64,000 bases of DNA from Lutjanus erythropterus (taxonomy: Eukaryota > Chordata > Actinopteri > Lutjaniformes > Lutjanidae): positions 38,558,618 to 38,622,617 of the forward strand of contig CM034595.1 in the NCBI GenBank assembly GCA_020091685.1. Reading direction: 5' to 3'. This document shows, one piece after another, positions 13,295 to 24,480 of the stretch. Each line of letters opens with the position of its first letter. The stretch's first letter is position 1. The notes beneath the pieces were generated by a model. The model was not told the origin of the DNA, did no database searches, and was given only the letters and a program-made list of their open reading frames with translations. A program made the translations under genes and the position numbers.

Positions 13295-14039
13295 AAGGCA
13301 CTTACACACACATGCACATGTACAGGGTACAAAAAAGTCCATACAAACAGTCAACATACATGGATAAAGTAACAGACACATCAACATGTTTCTGTGACTC
13401 ATACGCTCAGAATAGGAGTGTATTCATGGAAGCTTCAGCACACTCAGTGTAAACATCACACACACTCACACACACACACATACAGTATCATGATACAGTC
13501 ATCTCCCAGTGACAAGATAGAAAATACAAGGTCCACAGCTCAAAACCTTGTCATTTTTCATTATGCTAACTGTAAGTACTTTAGTTCAGTACTTTTTCTT
13601 CTAAGTTTCCTTGTAAAATACAAATATAAATGGAAAAAAAAAATGAAGCAGATATTTTTCTACAAAAAAATACGTTGAAGGCTGCTTGAGAATGTCCTCA
13701 AAGCTGGGGGAAGCAGTTTATTGCTGTTGTAAATGGGCAGTAGTTTCATAATAACCTTCAGGCCAAAGCATAATGTAATTCAAATGGTCTGAGAGAAACT
13801 AGACTTCTGCTCCTCCTCTTGGCTCTGTTTTATGGCTTTAGAAAATCTGGCCCACTTGAGGGTCAGGGCATCTCTGCCATATTTCTTTATAATGCTGTTT
13901 TGTCTCTCATTATTCCTTTATCAAAACAATTGCAGCTTCTGTGATTCTGGATATTGTACTTTTTGATAATATATTGACTACTTGTCCATTTCCAAAGTAA
14001 ATTCTTGACAGTGAGGTCTGTGCATCAGGTGCAACTACG

Positions 14040-14660
14040 ACAGATCAAGTCAAGTCAGTCAGTTACTTTGTTAGAAATATACTTAAGTAGAAGTACAAAG
14101 TATTTGTCACAAAAACTGCTCAGAATATTAGTAACTTTTAACCGTTGATGTCACATCTCCAAACTAGGGTTGCAAATTTTGTGCGTTTTTTTGAACCAGT
14201 AGTTGAAAACACTGAAAATTGATTATTAATTAATAATTAATAATATACAAAATAAATGTGAAATGAGGTCCAAATTATTGCCATGACAACTGATTAAATA
14301 TCCACAAATGTATTTTAAATTTGGTTACATTTTTAACAGCAATTAATCGATTAATTATTGATCATTAAACCTGTGCTGCCGCGGCATTTTGTTTTTTTGT
14401 TTGTATGTCTTTGTTTTCATTGGCCTGTTTGTGATCAGATCACCTGATTGGCTATTAAAATGCAGATGACAGGTTTGGATATTAATTCAAATTCTACTCA
14501 GTACTCAACTATGATTTTAAAAGTAACTAAGTAGATTACATGTTGTAATGCATACTTAAGAACGGACTTGAAAGTCTAATCATAAAAGTACAAGTACACA
14601 AAAAACTACTTAATTACAGTAATTTGAGTATTTGTAATTAGTTACTTCCACCCCTGGCGG
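14040..14660. repeat. dispersed AT-rich interspersed repeat cluster
   Basis: The outer parts (14040-14110 and 14480-14655) contain the motif set AGTAACTAAGTA / AAGTACAAGTAC / ATTTGAGTATTTGTAATTAGTTACTTCCACCCC, typical of a very common fish repeat. The middle (14165-14370) shares GGGTTGCAAATTTTGTGC and following AT-rich sequence with the inside of the hAT element near 52922. Boundaries are approximate. Confidence 0.5.
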
Positions 14661-15013
14661 TGTTAGATACAACTTGAGGCAACTGGGAAAATATGTTCTT
14701 TGTCATTTTGGTGCGCTGGCCCCTTAAGACAGATTTTTTTTTTGAGGGGGAGGACATTTTTCATACTAATATTCCTGTCAGCACTTTTCAGACAACAATA
14801 TTGATTTACATTCTGCAATATTGTCACATTTTGTGCTTCAGTATATTTTCCCACAATTTATCGTTGCATCCTGAAAGCTGCACACTTCAGTTCAAGCAGG
14901 AATGTATCTGGGGTCTGGTAAAAAATGACTTTAGGGATCATAGACACACAAATATGCATGAAAAATCTGCATCTGTAAATTCCAGTAAAACCATTACTCG
15001 TACAGTATAATGT

Positions 15014-15016
<3 letters not shown>

Positions 15017-15072
<56 letters not shown>
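15017..15072 (+). repeat. (CA)n microsatellite
   Basis: About 28 uninterrupted CA units. Confidence 0.97.
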
Positions 15073-15074
<2 letters not shown>

Positions 15075-15335
15075 TGCCTGTGCTCCAGGCTGGGTCTGTA
15101 TAGGGATTTGGTGTTGTCCTGAGGGCACCGGCAAGACCTGCATTTCAGTCACACACACACAGAAAATCACTTTTAACACTCTGCGTGTGTGTGTGTGTGC
15201 ATGTTTATAACTCTCATAACTTGGGGTCAACACCGAGCCGCCACCCTCTTCTTTTACCCACAAACATGAACACAACGCAACCAGCAACAGATTCTCATCA
15301 GTCAGTGACGCACACGTGCTCGGTGCACACTATGC

Positions 15336-15336
<1 letters not shown>

Positions 15337-15394
<58 letters not shown>
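15337..15394 (+). repeat. (CA)n microsatellite
   Basis: About 29 uninterrupted CA units, 265 bases from the preceding run. Confidence 0.97.
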
Positions 15395-15398
<4 letters not shown>

Positions 15399-15761
15399 GT
15401 AGGATTTCCCAGAAACACCTGATGCAGAGGGGGTCCACTGTGCGTCAACAGGACACAGGTGATTTCATTGGTCAGCTGTCTCCTGGGGAATAAATTCTTC
15501 TCTCTCCCTCCTTCTTTCCTTCCCTACCACCTTCACTTTCTCTCTACTTGTTATCTCAATTCCTACCTCCTCGTTTCCTACCTAGCCTCCTCCCTCCTTT
15601 TCTTCTTTATTCACTCCTTCCTTATGTCCCTCCTCTTTTTCTCTGCCTCATTAACTTCACTTTTACTCCCCTTCTCCTGCCTTACATCCTTTCCTCCTTT
15701 TCACAAGTCCCTCTCTACCTCCTTTCTTCCCTACCACATTTCCTCATCCCCTTCCCTACGT

Positions 15762-16190
15762 CAGGGGTTTCCAAACTTTCCATACCAAAGCCCCTGAAAT
15801 AGCACGGTCTTATGGCTGGGGCCCTCCTTTTGCAAGATGTCTTCAAAAACCCAAACCTGACTGTTTTCGTTCGGCCTCAGCGGGGTATTTTATTTCAAGT
15901 GACGCTGATGTTTTTAACACTCATTTGAGAGTGTGTTGAGGCAGGGAACATATTTGCACTCTTTATGTGAGTTAGTGCTTCATTTCAAGAGCAGAGCAGC
16001 TTTGCAGCAGGTGGCAGGTAAGGTCAGGGACGCAGCGAGTGGTGTTCTGACTGGAACAACAAATAAAATTTCAATGTTATATATTATTAAAAAATACATT
16101 TATAATAATTTTGCACCATTTTGCTGAGGTCCCTCTGGCACCCCCTGGAGGACCCCAAGGAGGCCCCCCACAGTGAAAATTACTTCTCTA
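15762..16190 (+). mobile_element. hAT-like element remnant
   Basis: The left end CAGGGGTTTCCAAACTTTCC resembles hAT (Charlie-like) termini. The interior includes GGGGCCCTCCTTTTGCAAGATGTC and the right part GCACCCCCTGGAGGACCCC. The reverse complement of the left 80 bases is recognisable at 16628-16712, with the same order of AA(G/T)GTCTTGCAAAAGGAGG and a CATGGAAAAGTT terminus. No transposase frame is left. Confidence 0.55.
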
Positions 16191-16368
16191 CTCTTCTGTC
16201 CTTCCCACCGTTGTTACTTTCTTTTTTATTTGTCTTTTCTCCTCATACCTTCCTTGCTTCCTGTCTTCCTTAGATCATTCTCTCCTCTTTCCTTCCCCCC
16301 CCGTCCTTTCTTCTAGCCCAGTAAAATAAAAGCACCATACAGAGGCAAAAAAAAAAACCTGGTGACTT

Positions 16369-16712
16369 TGGGTTTTAAACATCTTGCAAAAATGGGGTCC
16401 CAACCATAAGCTGATTCTTGGGGAGACCTGTTCTAGCCTCCTCCCTCCTCCTTTTCTTTACCTCCTATCTTTCTCTACCCCCCCCCCCCCCCCTTCTGTA
16501 TCTCCTTCCCTTTTTCTACACCTCTCCCATTTTCTACCTTCTTTCAACCTTCCCTCCTCACATTTTCCTTTCCTTTCTTGTTGCCCAGTGACATGGAACC
16601 CCACAAAGGTCGACTTTGGTTTTTTAAAAATGTCTTGCAAAAGGAGGCATCTGGTCATCAACTAATACTGTGGGACCTTGGCATGGAAAAGTTGTAGAAC
16701 TCCTGTTCTAGC
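16369..16712 (-). mobile_element. two solo hAT-like ends, inverted relative to 15762
   Basis: The segments 16369-16435 and 16608-16712 both contain a (G)TCTTGCAAAA core. They run toward a terminus like the reverse complement of the 15762 element (TTGGCATGGAAAAGTTG...CTCCTG). CT-rich sequence separates them. Confidence 0.45.
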
Positions 16713-17919
16713 CTCCTTCCTCCTCTTTTGTCCTTCTGTACCTTTCCCTCTCTTTCCCTATCTTGTTCCCTACCTTCTCCCCTCCTCTTCTGTCCTTTTA
16801 TTTTTCCCTACTTTTACATCCTCCCTTTCCTTCCATATCTCATTCCCTTTTCCTACACCTCTCCCTGTCTCTTTCTTCCTCTGTTCGCCCTTCCTTCCTC
16901 CCTCACTTGCATGCTACTTTCCTTTCCCTCTGTCTTAATATCCTTCATTACCTCTATATCGCCTAAATCCCCTTTCCTTCCTTACTGCCTTTCTTCCTAT
17001 CATCCATACCTCCTTTTTCCCTCCCTTTTCTTTCCTTACCTCCTTTATCACCTTCTCTCCTCCTCCTCTGTCCTTCCGCATCTCCTTCCATTTTTACCTT
17101 CTCTACATCCTCTCTGCACCCCCTCATCCTACCTTTCTCTCTCCTTCTACCTGTCCCTGCTTTTGTATCTCCTCACCTTTTCCTACACTTCTTCCATTTT
17201 CTCCCTCCTTGTCATATTCCTTTCTTCCTCTTTTACTCTTTTCTACCTCTGCAATATTACTGAAATCTTTGTTCCATCCCTGCCTCTTCCTTCCGTAACT
17301 CCTCTGTCATTCCCTTCTCTGTCTTTCTACCATCCCCTATTTTACTTACCCCATCCTTCCCTCCCTACCATTACCTCCTTGCCCACCTCCTACCTTGTTG
17401 CCTAAGTCCTTCTTTATTCTCTACCTCATGTTTCCTTCTCATTTGTTCTGTCTGTTGTCATTTTTTGATTGACTGTTAAGGGAAAATAATACTGCTAACT
17501 AACCAGTAACTTCAGATGAACTCCTCCTCCTCAGCACAGTCTCCTCTCTGCTCTCTTTCCTCTCTTCGTCTATATCTCCCCTCTTTTTCTCTCCACCTCT
17601 ACACCCTCAAACCTCTCCCTGTTTTAGCCTCCCTTCACCCCTTCCTCCCCCCGCTGCCTCCATCACCCCCTCTTCTCACTGTCACTGTTTTTTTTTTATT
17701 TTGCTCCTCGCCGCCTTTCTTCCCTCCCATTGAGCTGTTACAGAAGTAGTGTTCATTTGTTGTTGTTGTCAGGTTCAGTTCATGGTGTATGTGTGTGTGT
17801 TTGTGTGACTGAGATGAAGCAGAGTCACATGCCGCTGTCGTCTGGAGGCGGCGTCATGGCGAACTGCTATCTGCTATCACACACACACCCTGACTCTGCC
17901 TGTCCGAGGGGAATACAGC

Positions 17920-17920
<1 letters not shown>

Positions 17921-17971
<51 letters not shown>
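17921..17971 (+). repeat. (TG)n microsatellite
   Basis: About 25 uninterrupted TG units. Confidence 0.97.
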
Positions 17972-17972
<1 letters not shown>

Positions 17973-19082
17973 AGAGCTGGGAAAGTCCCTGCTGTCCCCC
18001 TTTTATACACACTGTGACTGACTGTGGCTGTTTGAGTCGAGTTCTTCTTTTGACCTCAGCAGCACGAACAGGCTGCTGTCTGCTGGAGTCTTGTTGTCAT
18101 GACACCCAGACCCCCACCCCCCCTCCTCCATCCTGCACTTTTTAATTGAAAATATCAAAAAGAAAAACATTCGTCAGGAAACACAGTCCAGGAAACATTA
18201 CAATTTATACAGAATCAAAGATATAAACATGAAAAAGAAGTAAATATTAAGAATATTTCCGTAACATTCCTTATAAGCAGGGATGACGTCAAACTATGCG
18301 CACACACACACGTCCACACACACACAGAGGTGCAGTTCTGCGACTGAAGCGTGTCATGTATCAGGTATTGTTGTTTCTTGCAGAGTAACCGGTGCGTTGC
18401 AGTGTTGGAGTTTGGAATGTGACCAGTTTGAAAGGAGGGTGCGTTCAACAGCCGTGACGTTCTGTAATGTTGCTGGAATGCACCCGTGAGAAAGAAAGTG
18501 GAAAGCAGATCTACTGTATACTGCAAAGAAAGTCTTTTTTTTTGTTATTAAAGAGTACGCCTGGAAATAATCTGTTTTTTATTATTATTATCAACAAATC
18601 CCATCAAAAGGCCAAAACCAACAGTGAATATATCCACTCAAAAGTCTGATATCTCTTATTCCTCTGTGCTATAGAGCTCCATTGTTGTCTAAAATTTATT
18701 TAAAACGCATCAGTGAGCCACACTGTTGTGACATGTGACATTCTTTCTTCATTACCATAAATACACACACTGTTGTTTATTTTGACTCAATCCCACATAC
18801 ACCATCCTGCTGCCACAAATATGTGTTGTTGTTTTTTTTTAAAATACAGTGGCCAGCTGTTTTAGTAAACTACTGAGCCTTTTTAAAATATATAAAAGTA
18901 TATTTGTGACCTGTTTTTAAAGATTGATGTCTTCAGTAGGAGGACGGGCTCGGAGCTGAGACAATAGGGAAGTCAGAAATTATTGACGGACAGACTACAC
19001 ATGGTTGGTTTTGGTCTTCTCATGGGATTTGTTGACAATGAGAAAAATATAAGAGTAGAATATCACCAGGCTTATTCTTTAA

Positions 19083-19592
19083 AGGACCAGTGCGTAGGAT
19101 TTTGCTTGCGGGTTGAAAAAAACCTTGTCTGTTCTTCCTGTTCAAAGCTTGCAGGAAAATCTAGTGGCTGCAAAATTCATGCAAAATGCAAAAGGCTGCA
19201 TGTAGAGCCAGTGTTTGGTTTGTCCATTCTGGGCTACTGTAGACATATGGCGGTGCATCCCATTGACACTCAACAATTCAACCAAGACTAATTTTGCAAT
19301 TTAACATAACTGCAGACTTCACCAAGTACATAAAGAGGTCTGCCAAAAAGCATTTATTAGTTTATAAATCTGTGAAAAACTGTAAAATTCCCCTGTTATT
19401 TACCTCTGAACTATCTCTTTAACCAAATCACAACATGTTAAGGCCAGTTCATGTGATCTCCTTTTCACACTCACACTTTAAAAATGTCTGCACTAATAAA
19501 ACACACACTTATTATTATGTATTATAGAAGATTATGTTTCATTTTTGCCATATTCTGCCAGTAAATCCCTGTAAATCTTATACACTTCACCT
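19083..19592. mobile_element. TTAA-flanked inverted-repeat element (AGGACCAGTG family)
   Basis: The left end is TTAA-AGGACCAGTGCGTAGGATTT. The right end read inward is TTAA-AGGTGAAGTGTATAAGATTT. The interior includes GCCAGTGTTTGGTTTGTCC and a TGTAGAcATATGGCGGTGCA motif shared with the copy near 49815. Related copies lie at 31709-32017, 49715-49960 and 50880-50950. No transposase is encoded. Confidence 0.7.
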
Positions 19593-20529
19593 TTAAATCT
19601 TAAAAGAAATTTTTCTTTTTTTTAAAAAAAAAATCTACCTTTACAGTGATTTCTTTCAGCCTGTTCCAGTACAAGTCAAACTGATATTCATTTGTTATGA
19701 ATTGGTTTGGATTGGACATATGTTTTTTAAACACAGTGTAAAGGGGCCAAAAAGGCCAAAAACATCAAATCTTGAGAAAGAACAGCTCTGCACAGTGCAG
19801 GTATTTCATCAAACAGACGAGCTTTCAGCCTTTGAAGCATCATCAGGGAAAACATTTGTCAAAAGCGAATCTCACAGCTTATAATAACATGCAGTTATGC
19901 AGGTACACATGGGAAATACTCCTCACAATTGGAGTTCATGAGGTACAAACACACAGAAAGCTCTAATAATTGTAATATATCAGGAGCATGTTGAAATATT
20001 ATCACAGAATTAGAACATTTTTAACTTGTTTTAGGAAAATAAGACTTTTAGGGCTCGATAGTAGTCAAAACTTATTTAATACGAAGGATATTTTTTGCAG
20101 CGTAAGATGGAAAGCGTCCAGAGACAGTTGTGTGTGTTTTGTAGCGACCGTCGAGACGACTGAAACAAAAGAGGAAAGACGTCGAGAGTGGAAATAAAAT
20201 AGTTCTGGAGAGAGAGTGACATGGTTTTGATGTGGAGGAGCTGCAGAAAAAAATCAGAGCGCCGCCAAAAAGCACTGTTTGAGCTGCAGAAACAATGAGG
20301 AGCATGTGGTGCGACAGAGCGATCCAAGTCGCTAATGAGAAGACACACAGGCACACACACACACGCACACACACACAAAGAGCTGAGTATACACACCCAG
20401 GCAGACAAGCACAGACAGAGTTCACAGGTAGACACAGACACCAAAAACATCAAAACAGACAAACACACAACCTCCTCCGTCCCTCCCTCTTCACTAAAGC
20501 TCTCCCTCGCTCTTTCTGTGTCTCTCCAG

Positions 20530-20708
20530 CTAATGGCTACATCAGTGCCAGGGCCTCCCCGGGCCTCCTCTCCGTATCCAACGGCAACAGCCTGGGGAAA
20601 GTAGTCCCGGCTAAGTCTCCGCCTCCACCCAGCCCTCAGATGGTCAACAGCCGCAAGCCGGACCTGAGGGTCATCACCTCGCAGAGCGGCAAGAGCCTCA
20701 TGCAGCTG
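20530..20708 (+). CDS. mef2d: mef2d coding exon (NGYISARASPG...RKPDLRVITSQSGK)
   Basis: A 179-nt exon with a long pyrimidine-rich acceptor ending CTCTCCAG and donor CTG/GTGAGG. It completes a Pro codon with the C from the previous exon, then reads NGYISARASPGLLSVSNGN and SLGKVVPAKSPPPPSPQ, and ends NSRKPDLRVITSQSGKSLMQL in phase 0. This is the conserved central transactivation segment of MEF2D (human: NGYVSARASPGLLPVANGNSL). The SPPPP and RKPDLRV motifs are shared by vertebrate MEF2A and MEF2D. It sits directly before the beta microexon, as expected for the family. Confidence 0.95.
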
Positions 20709-23302
20709 GTGAGGAGAATACAACTACAGCAGCCACACGGGGACAAACGATGGGTCCAAACTCACAGGGGACAGGGACAAAACATGTAGCCAGAACTGAG
20801 TGTGAATGTTACCTAAATTATTATTATGGCAAACTGAAGGGGTAGTTTGATTATGAACCATGACTTCTCATGGAGCGACAGAAGGATACAAGCATCTTTA
20901 TTTCTTTTATTTCCTCAGAGTTAGTCACTAATCTTTCTTTTTTCCTTCGATTTGTTTTGGTGATTCTGACATTATCTATTACTACAAGGGCCTCATGCAA
21001 GAGCCGCTCATATGAATTGATTTAAGTGGCATGTTTGAGTGACTTAAGAGTGAACTGTTGCCTTCAACATTTTTCTCATATGTAGAATTATTTCTGGCAT
21101 GTCATATTATCATGCACAGACAGTCTGCGTCCCTCCACAGGGAATAACACTTGTTTGAAACAAGAATTTTAATGGCGTAAAGTTCCCGTGAAGCAGAATG
21201 ATTATTGCTCACGTGTATTTGGACGTTTCCTGTAAAAGGGAGGGACTTGTGGGAGATATTGATTGGTGTTTAGAGGCCTTAGCAAATTAGAGGGAAGTAA
21301 AATGAAGGGGGAAAAGAAATAAAGCAAATCGATGTTTTATATTATTATTATGTGTATTATATTAGAATATAATTTAAAATGTAATTAAAATGTTTGTTTT
21401 TTTTAATTTGCCATAAAACTTTCAATGCATTTCTACAAGTGAGGGGCTCTGGCCAGAAGCTAGTAGTATTTTGAGGGCCTCAGCATGGAAAAGTTTGGGG
21501 ACCCCAATATTAGCTGACTCTTCCTGGACTGGGAGCTCACAGTGAACATGGCTGGACCGGGACCAAACGCCACCTCTTAGAGGCCAGTTTGACACCAGGG
21601 AATACAGTACCAGGGTGGTTTTCTTGCCAGGTTTGGCTGAATCAGCTAACTGCACATCTAACCGAGCTAACAGCAGTTAGCGATGAGCTACTTTAGCAAC
21701 AATTAAAATGATCTTTCCATTAGGAAACTCCATAAATGACCTCTGCACTGTATCCCCTGTCAGGCTCAGAGTCTGTGTTCAGTCCCAGTCAGGCCGTGTT
21801 CGCTGGTAGGATGCTGTTTCGTTGCCCGCTAACGACAGCCAGTTGGCAGCCATTAGCATTTAGCTGCTTTAACAGCAAGTTGAGCTATCTGTCTGTCAGG
21901 AAACTCAGTTGAAGCTGAGCAGCTGGAGGACAAGGAAATAACAAACATTGTCATTGTTGGGCCAGATACTGGCCTGTAGGGGATATATAGTGTAAGACAT
22001 ATGTGATAAAAATACTTAAATATCAATTTTGACTTCATAGGAATTTTGATCCGAATGAACCTGGGGTGCAAATGTGGCATAAAAAGCTTGATTTTTGCAT
22101 AAAAACTGACACAATTCAGTTGTTCAGCAGGATGATTCTCGTAGAAAATCCTCTGTTGCACCCGACAGTGTAACGTCATGGACTGTATTTCTGTGACTGT
22201 CTCATCCCCTTGAACGCCTCCTATTTTAGTTTTGGACTGCTGTTCTTTAGCACGATGGTTTTTGGTATCTAACTTAAAGCCGTTCAGTCTTCGTTTCTGT
22301 CACAGCACAGCTCTGTGATGACACAGCATTGACAGCTGCAGTGATATTTTCTAATTGTTTCAGGTCTGACTACTGACTTTGCTAAATTTGTAATGTTTTG
22401 TTCTGCTAATGTCTGACAGCGGGACTTGAAGCTCAGCAGTGTTAAAATGTTTTTTAATTAAACCCATAAAAATAGTTCACAACAGGTCACCTTATGTGGC
22501 AGTTTATGGGCGCTGATTATGCTAATGATGAAATCTCTGGAAAGCACCCCCCCTAATGAACAACTGGTATTCATCAAGTCGAAACAAGCAAATTAGACAA
22601 GTTTGTGCAAGTAGAGTTTGGTGAACCTGACTTGGAGGACTCGTAAAAGGTTTAGTGTGTGAATCCAAAAATGTTCTTGGATGTGGCAGAGTAGAAGTTC
22701 AAGCTGTTACACCTCATAAAGGTACCAGACACTGTTTAAAGTTACATTGGTTTTCCTATTTTGGAACTTAATATAAAGTATAAAAGTAAAAAATGTTAAA
22801 GAGTGAAAGTTAAGCATTTTTCTTGAGTGTTTCTAAATCTCCCTGCAACATCAGTTAATTTAGATTTCTACGGCCTTAAAAGGGAGTAAAATTCTCTGTT
22901 GATATATAGTTTTAGAAGTCACATATCTACCAACAAATCCCAGACAGATTTCTACACTTCACATGTAGATGTTGTGAATATTCCTCCGTTCTGTTGTGCA
23001 ATTCAACATCTGGATCCAATCGTTCTGCTGCATTCTGCCATCGATCAGTTTGGCTGCATTTTGACTTAATAGTTGAGGAGGTCAACTTAAAGTCGACTGT
23101 GCACCACCGCCTGGAGACTAGAGGCCATATTTTCAGTCACAGACATGTAAATGTGTCACTATAAACAGAATTGTTAACAATACTTCTTGACTAGACTTTA
23201 GATAAAGTTCATATGTTCATATTTTCCTGCAGTTAGTTGTTGTAGAAACGTAACCCGTCCTCTGTTTTCTGCCCCCCCGCCTCGCCTCCACCTGCCGTGC
23301 AG
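20709..23302 (+). other. mef2d: mef2d intron
   Basis: A 2.6-kb intron. Around 21420-21515 is a fragment ending CATGGAAAAGTTTGGGGACCCC, the reverse complement of a hAT-type terminus and similar to 16677-16712. The rest shows no coding or RNA-gene signal. The acceptor end is C-rich and contains two TGC triplets just before the microexon. Confidence 0.8.
21420..21515 (-). mobile_element. hAT-like terminal fragment
   Basis: Contains GAGGGCCTCAGCATGGAAAAGTTTGGGGACCCC, whose reverse complement begins GGGGTCCCCAAAC, a hAT-like terminus related to the copies at 15762 and 16712. No opposite end was found. Confidence 0.45.
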
Positions 23303-23323
23303 ACAGAGGAAGAGCTGGAGTTG
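23303..23323 (+). CDS. mef2d: mef2d beta microexon (21 nt, TEEELEL)
   Basis: Exactly seven codons, TEEELEL, flanked by acceptor GCCGTGCAG and donor TTG/GTGAGT. They correspond to the MEF2 beta domain (TEDHLDL in human MEF2D, SEEEELEL in MEF2A), an alternatively spliced acidic segment included in muscle and brain that raises transactivation. Both flanking exon boundaries are phase 0, so skipping leaves the frame intact. The fish peptide is closer to the MEF2A version in its glutamate run. A GCATG RBFOX-type motif lies 74 bases downstream. Confidence 0.93.
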
Positions 23324-23879
23324 GTGAGTGAGGTGAATAGACTTCTAGACTTTTAGCCTCGTGGATGTGGTGTCAAACTCTGTGTGATCTCACTGAGCAT
23401 GAGTGTGACACCGTCAGCAAACGCATCCCGTCGGGGCTGACTCAGTGGCACCGGTGCTGTGAAGAGAGTAGAGGAGGAGCGGTTTAGAGCACACGGTGGA
23501 CTCAGAGCATCAGAGCAACAGACACACAGCGGACGAATCAGCTGGTTGCACTGGTTCCTGGAAGATTTGGACGGTGAAACTCTGTGGTTTCCCTCACAGA
23601 CGATGTTAAATTTGGAGCACCATCGCAGCTGTAGCCCTGACTCAAACATGAGGACTTGAACTTAAGATGAGTTTCAAGTTTCTGGTAAAACCCCAGAACA
23701 GTAGAGGATAAATAAGACAAGCAGGCCTTCCATATAGACTTATTAGGCCTCTGCACTGAAATTAGTTGGTCTCAATTATGCAGAAAAACACTATTAACAA
23801 AGTTTTTTAAAGGAAAATGCTGCATTATTTTAGGTGTCACTCCAGGTAAACTTGCATCTTGACTTTCAAGACTCAAAGG

Positions 23880-24480
23880 AGTACATTTGAAAGATTAGTC
23901 ATTTTTCTTGCAGAGAGTTAGAAGATGAGATTGACACCACTCTCATGCCTGTATGGTAATTATGAAGCTACCACGCTAAGTTAGCTTAGCATAAAGACCT
24001 GAAACAAGGAATAACAGATAGCCTGGCTCTGTCTTAGGTAAGGTTATTATAGTGAACTAAAACTAAAAATTAAAATAAGGTGTGAAAAAACATTTACTTA
24101 ACTAAAATAAAAAATAAAAAGTAGACTTTAGAAACAAACAAACAAAAACTGAAACAGTGGTGTATTTGAAACTAACTGGGAAAAAAAAACGATATAAGAA
24201 ATGTCTCGAGTTTTTCTTCATAAATTTGGTCAAATTTGTCAGCACAGTAAACATGAGGATGTTTACTGAAACTGTGAGTCAGCGGCCTTCACAAAGTGAA
24301 GCAAGCGAATCCACTCTGGAAACTAACTGAAACTCATCTGAACTGAAAACTGAAAATTAAAACAAAATAAAAGAATTTTAAAGCTCACTAATTAACACTT
24401 TGTGTCTCGTTTGTTTAATCTGTGCAAGAACCAAAGTGTAAAAACAACAGCTTCTTGGCAATAAAGCAAATTTCCCCAAA
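23880..24480. mobile_element. nested interspersed repeats
   Basis: The outer repeat starts with GAGAGTTAGAAGATGAGATTG...CACTCTCATG...GTTAGCTTAGCATAAAGAC and GCCTGGCTCTGTC. It appears to resume near 24382 with CTCACTAATTAACACTTTGTG...CAAAGTGTAAAAACAACAG. The intervening 24040-24375 is a distinct AT-rich repeat rich in AACTAAAACTAAAA and ACTGAAAACTGAAAA. Recognition is by general familiarity with fish repeats, so exact boundaries are uncertain. Confidence 0.5.

Larger units (their letters stand above)
15494..17730 (+). repeat. long polypyrimidine tract broken by transposon fragments
   Basis: More than 2 kb of plus-strand CT-rich sequence built from CCTCC, TTCCT, CTACC and TTTCC motifs. It is broken by hAT-like fragments at 15762-16190, 16369-16435 and 16608-16712. 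The phrase CTAGCCTCCTCCCTCC, or a close variant, recurs near 15583, 16432 and 16710, suggesting that tract and insertions were duplicated together. A run of about 15 C lies near 16480. Open frames across it are low-complexity artefacts. Confidence 0.85.
8242..20529 (+). other. mef2d: mef2d intron (12.3 kb)
   Basis: A long intron between the 57-nt exon and the NGYISARASPG exon. It carries a (CA)n run at 8468, a TTAA-flanked inverted-repeat element at 11188-12231, polypyrimidine tracts at 12720-13150 and 15494-17730 broken by hAT-like fragments, further (CA)n/(GT)n runs, and a second TTAA element at 19083-19592. One candidate cassette exon at 10401-10499 is described separately. The other open frames are low-complexity readings of the CT-rich tracts. 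Confidence 0.8.

Noticed and set aside
16728-17405. 225-codon plus-strand open frame
   Set aside because: Entirely a translation of the CT-rich tract (Leu/Ser/Pro/Phe only), with no real coding signature.
20076-20723. 215-codon minus-strand open frame
   Set aside because: It is antisense to the mef2d exon at 20530-20708 and runs into a CA-rich tract; the plus-strand reading is the conserved one.
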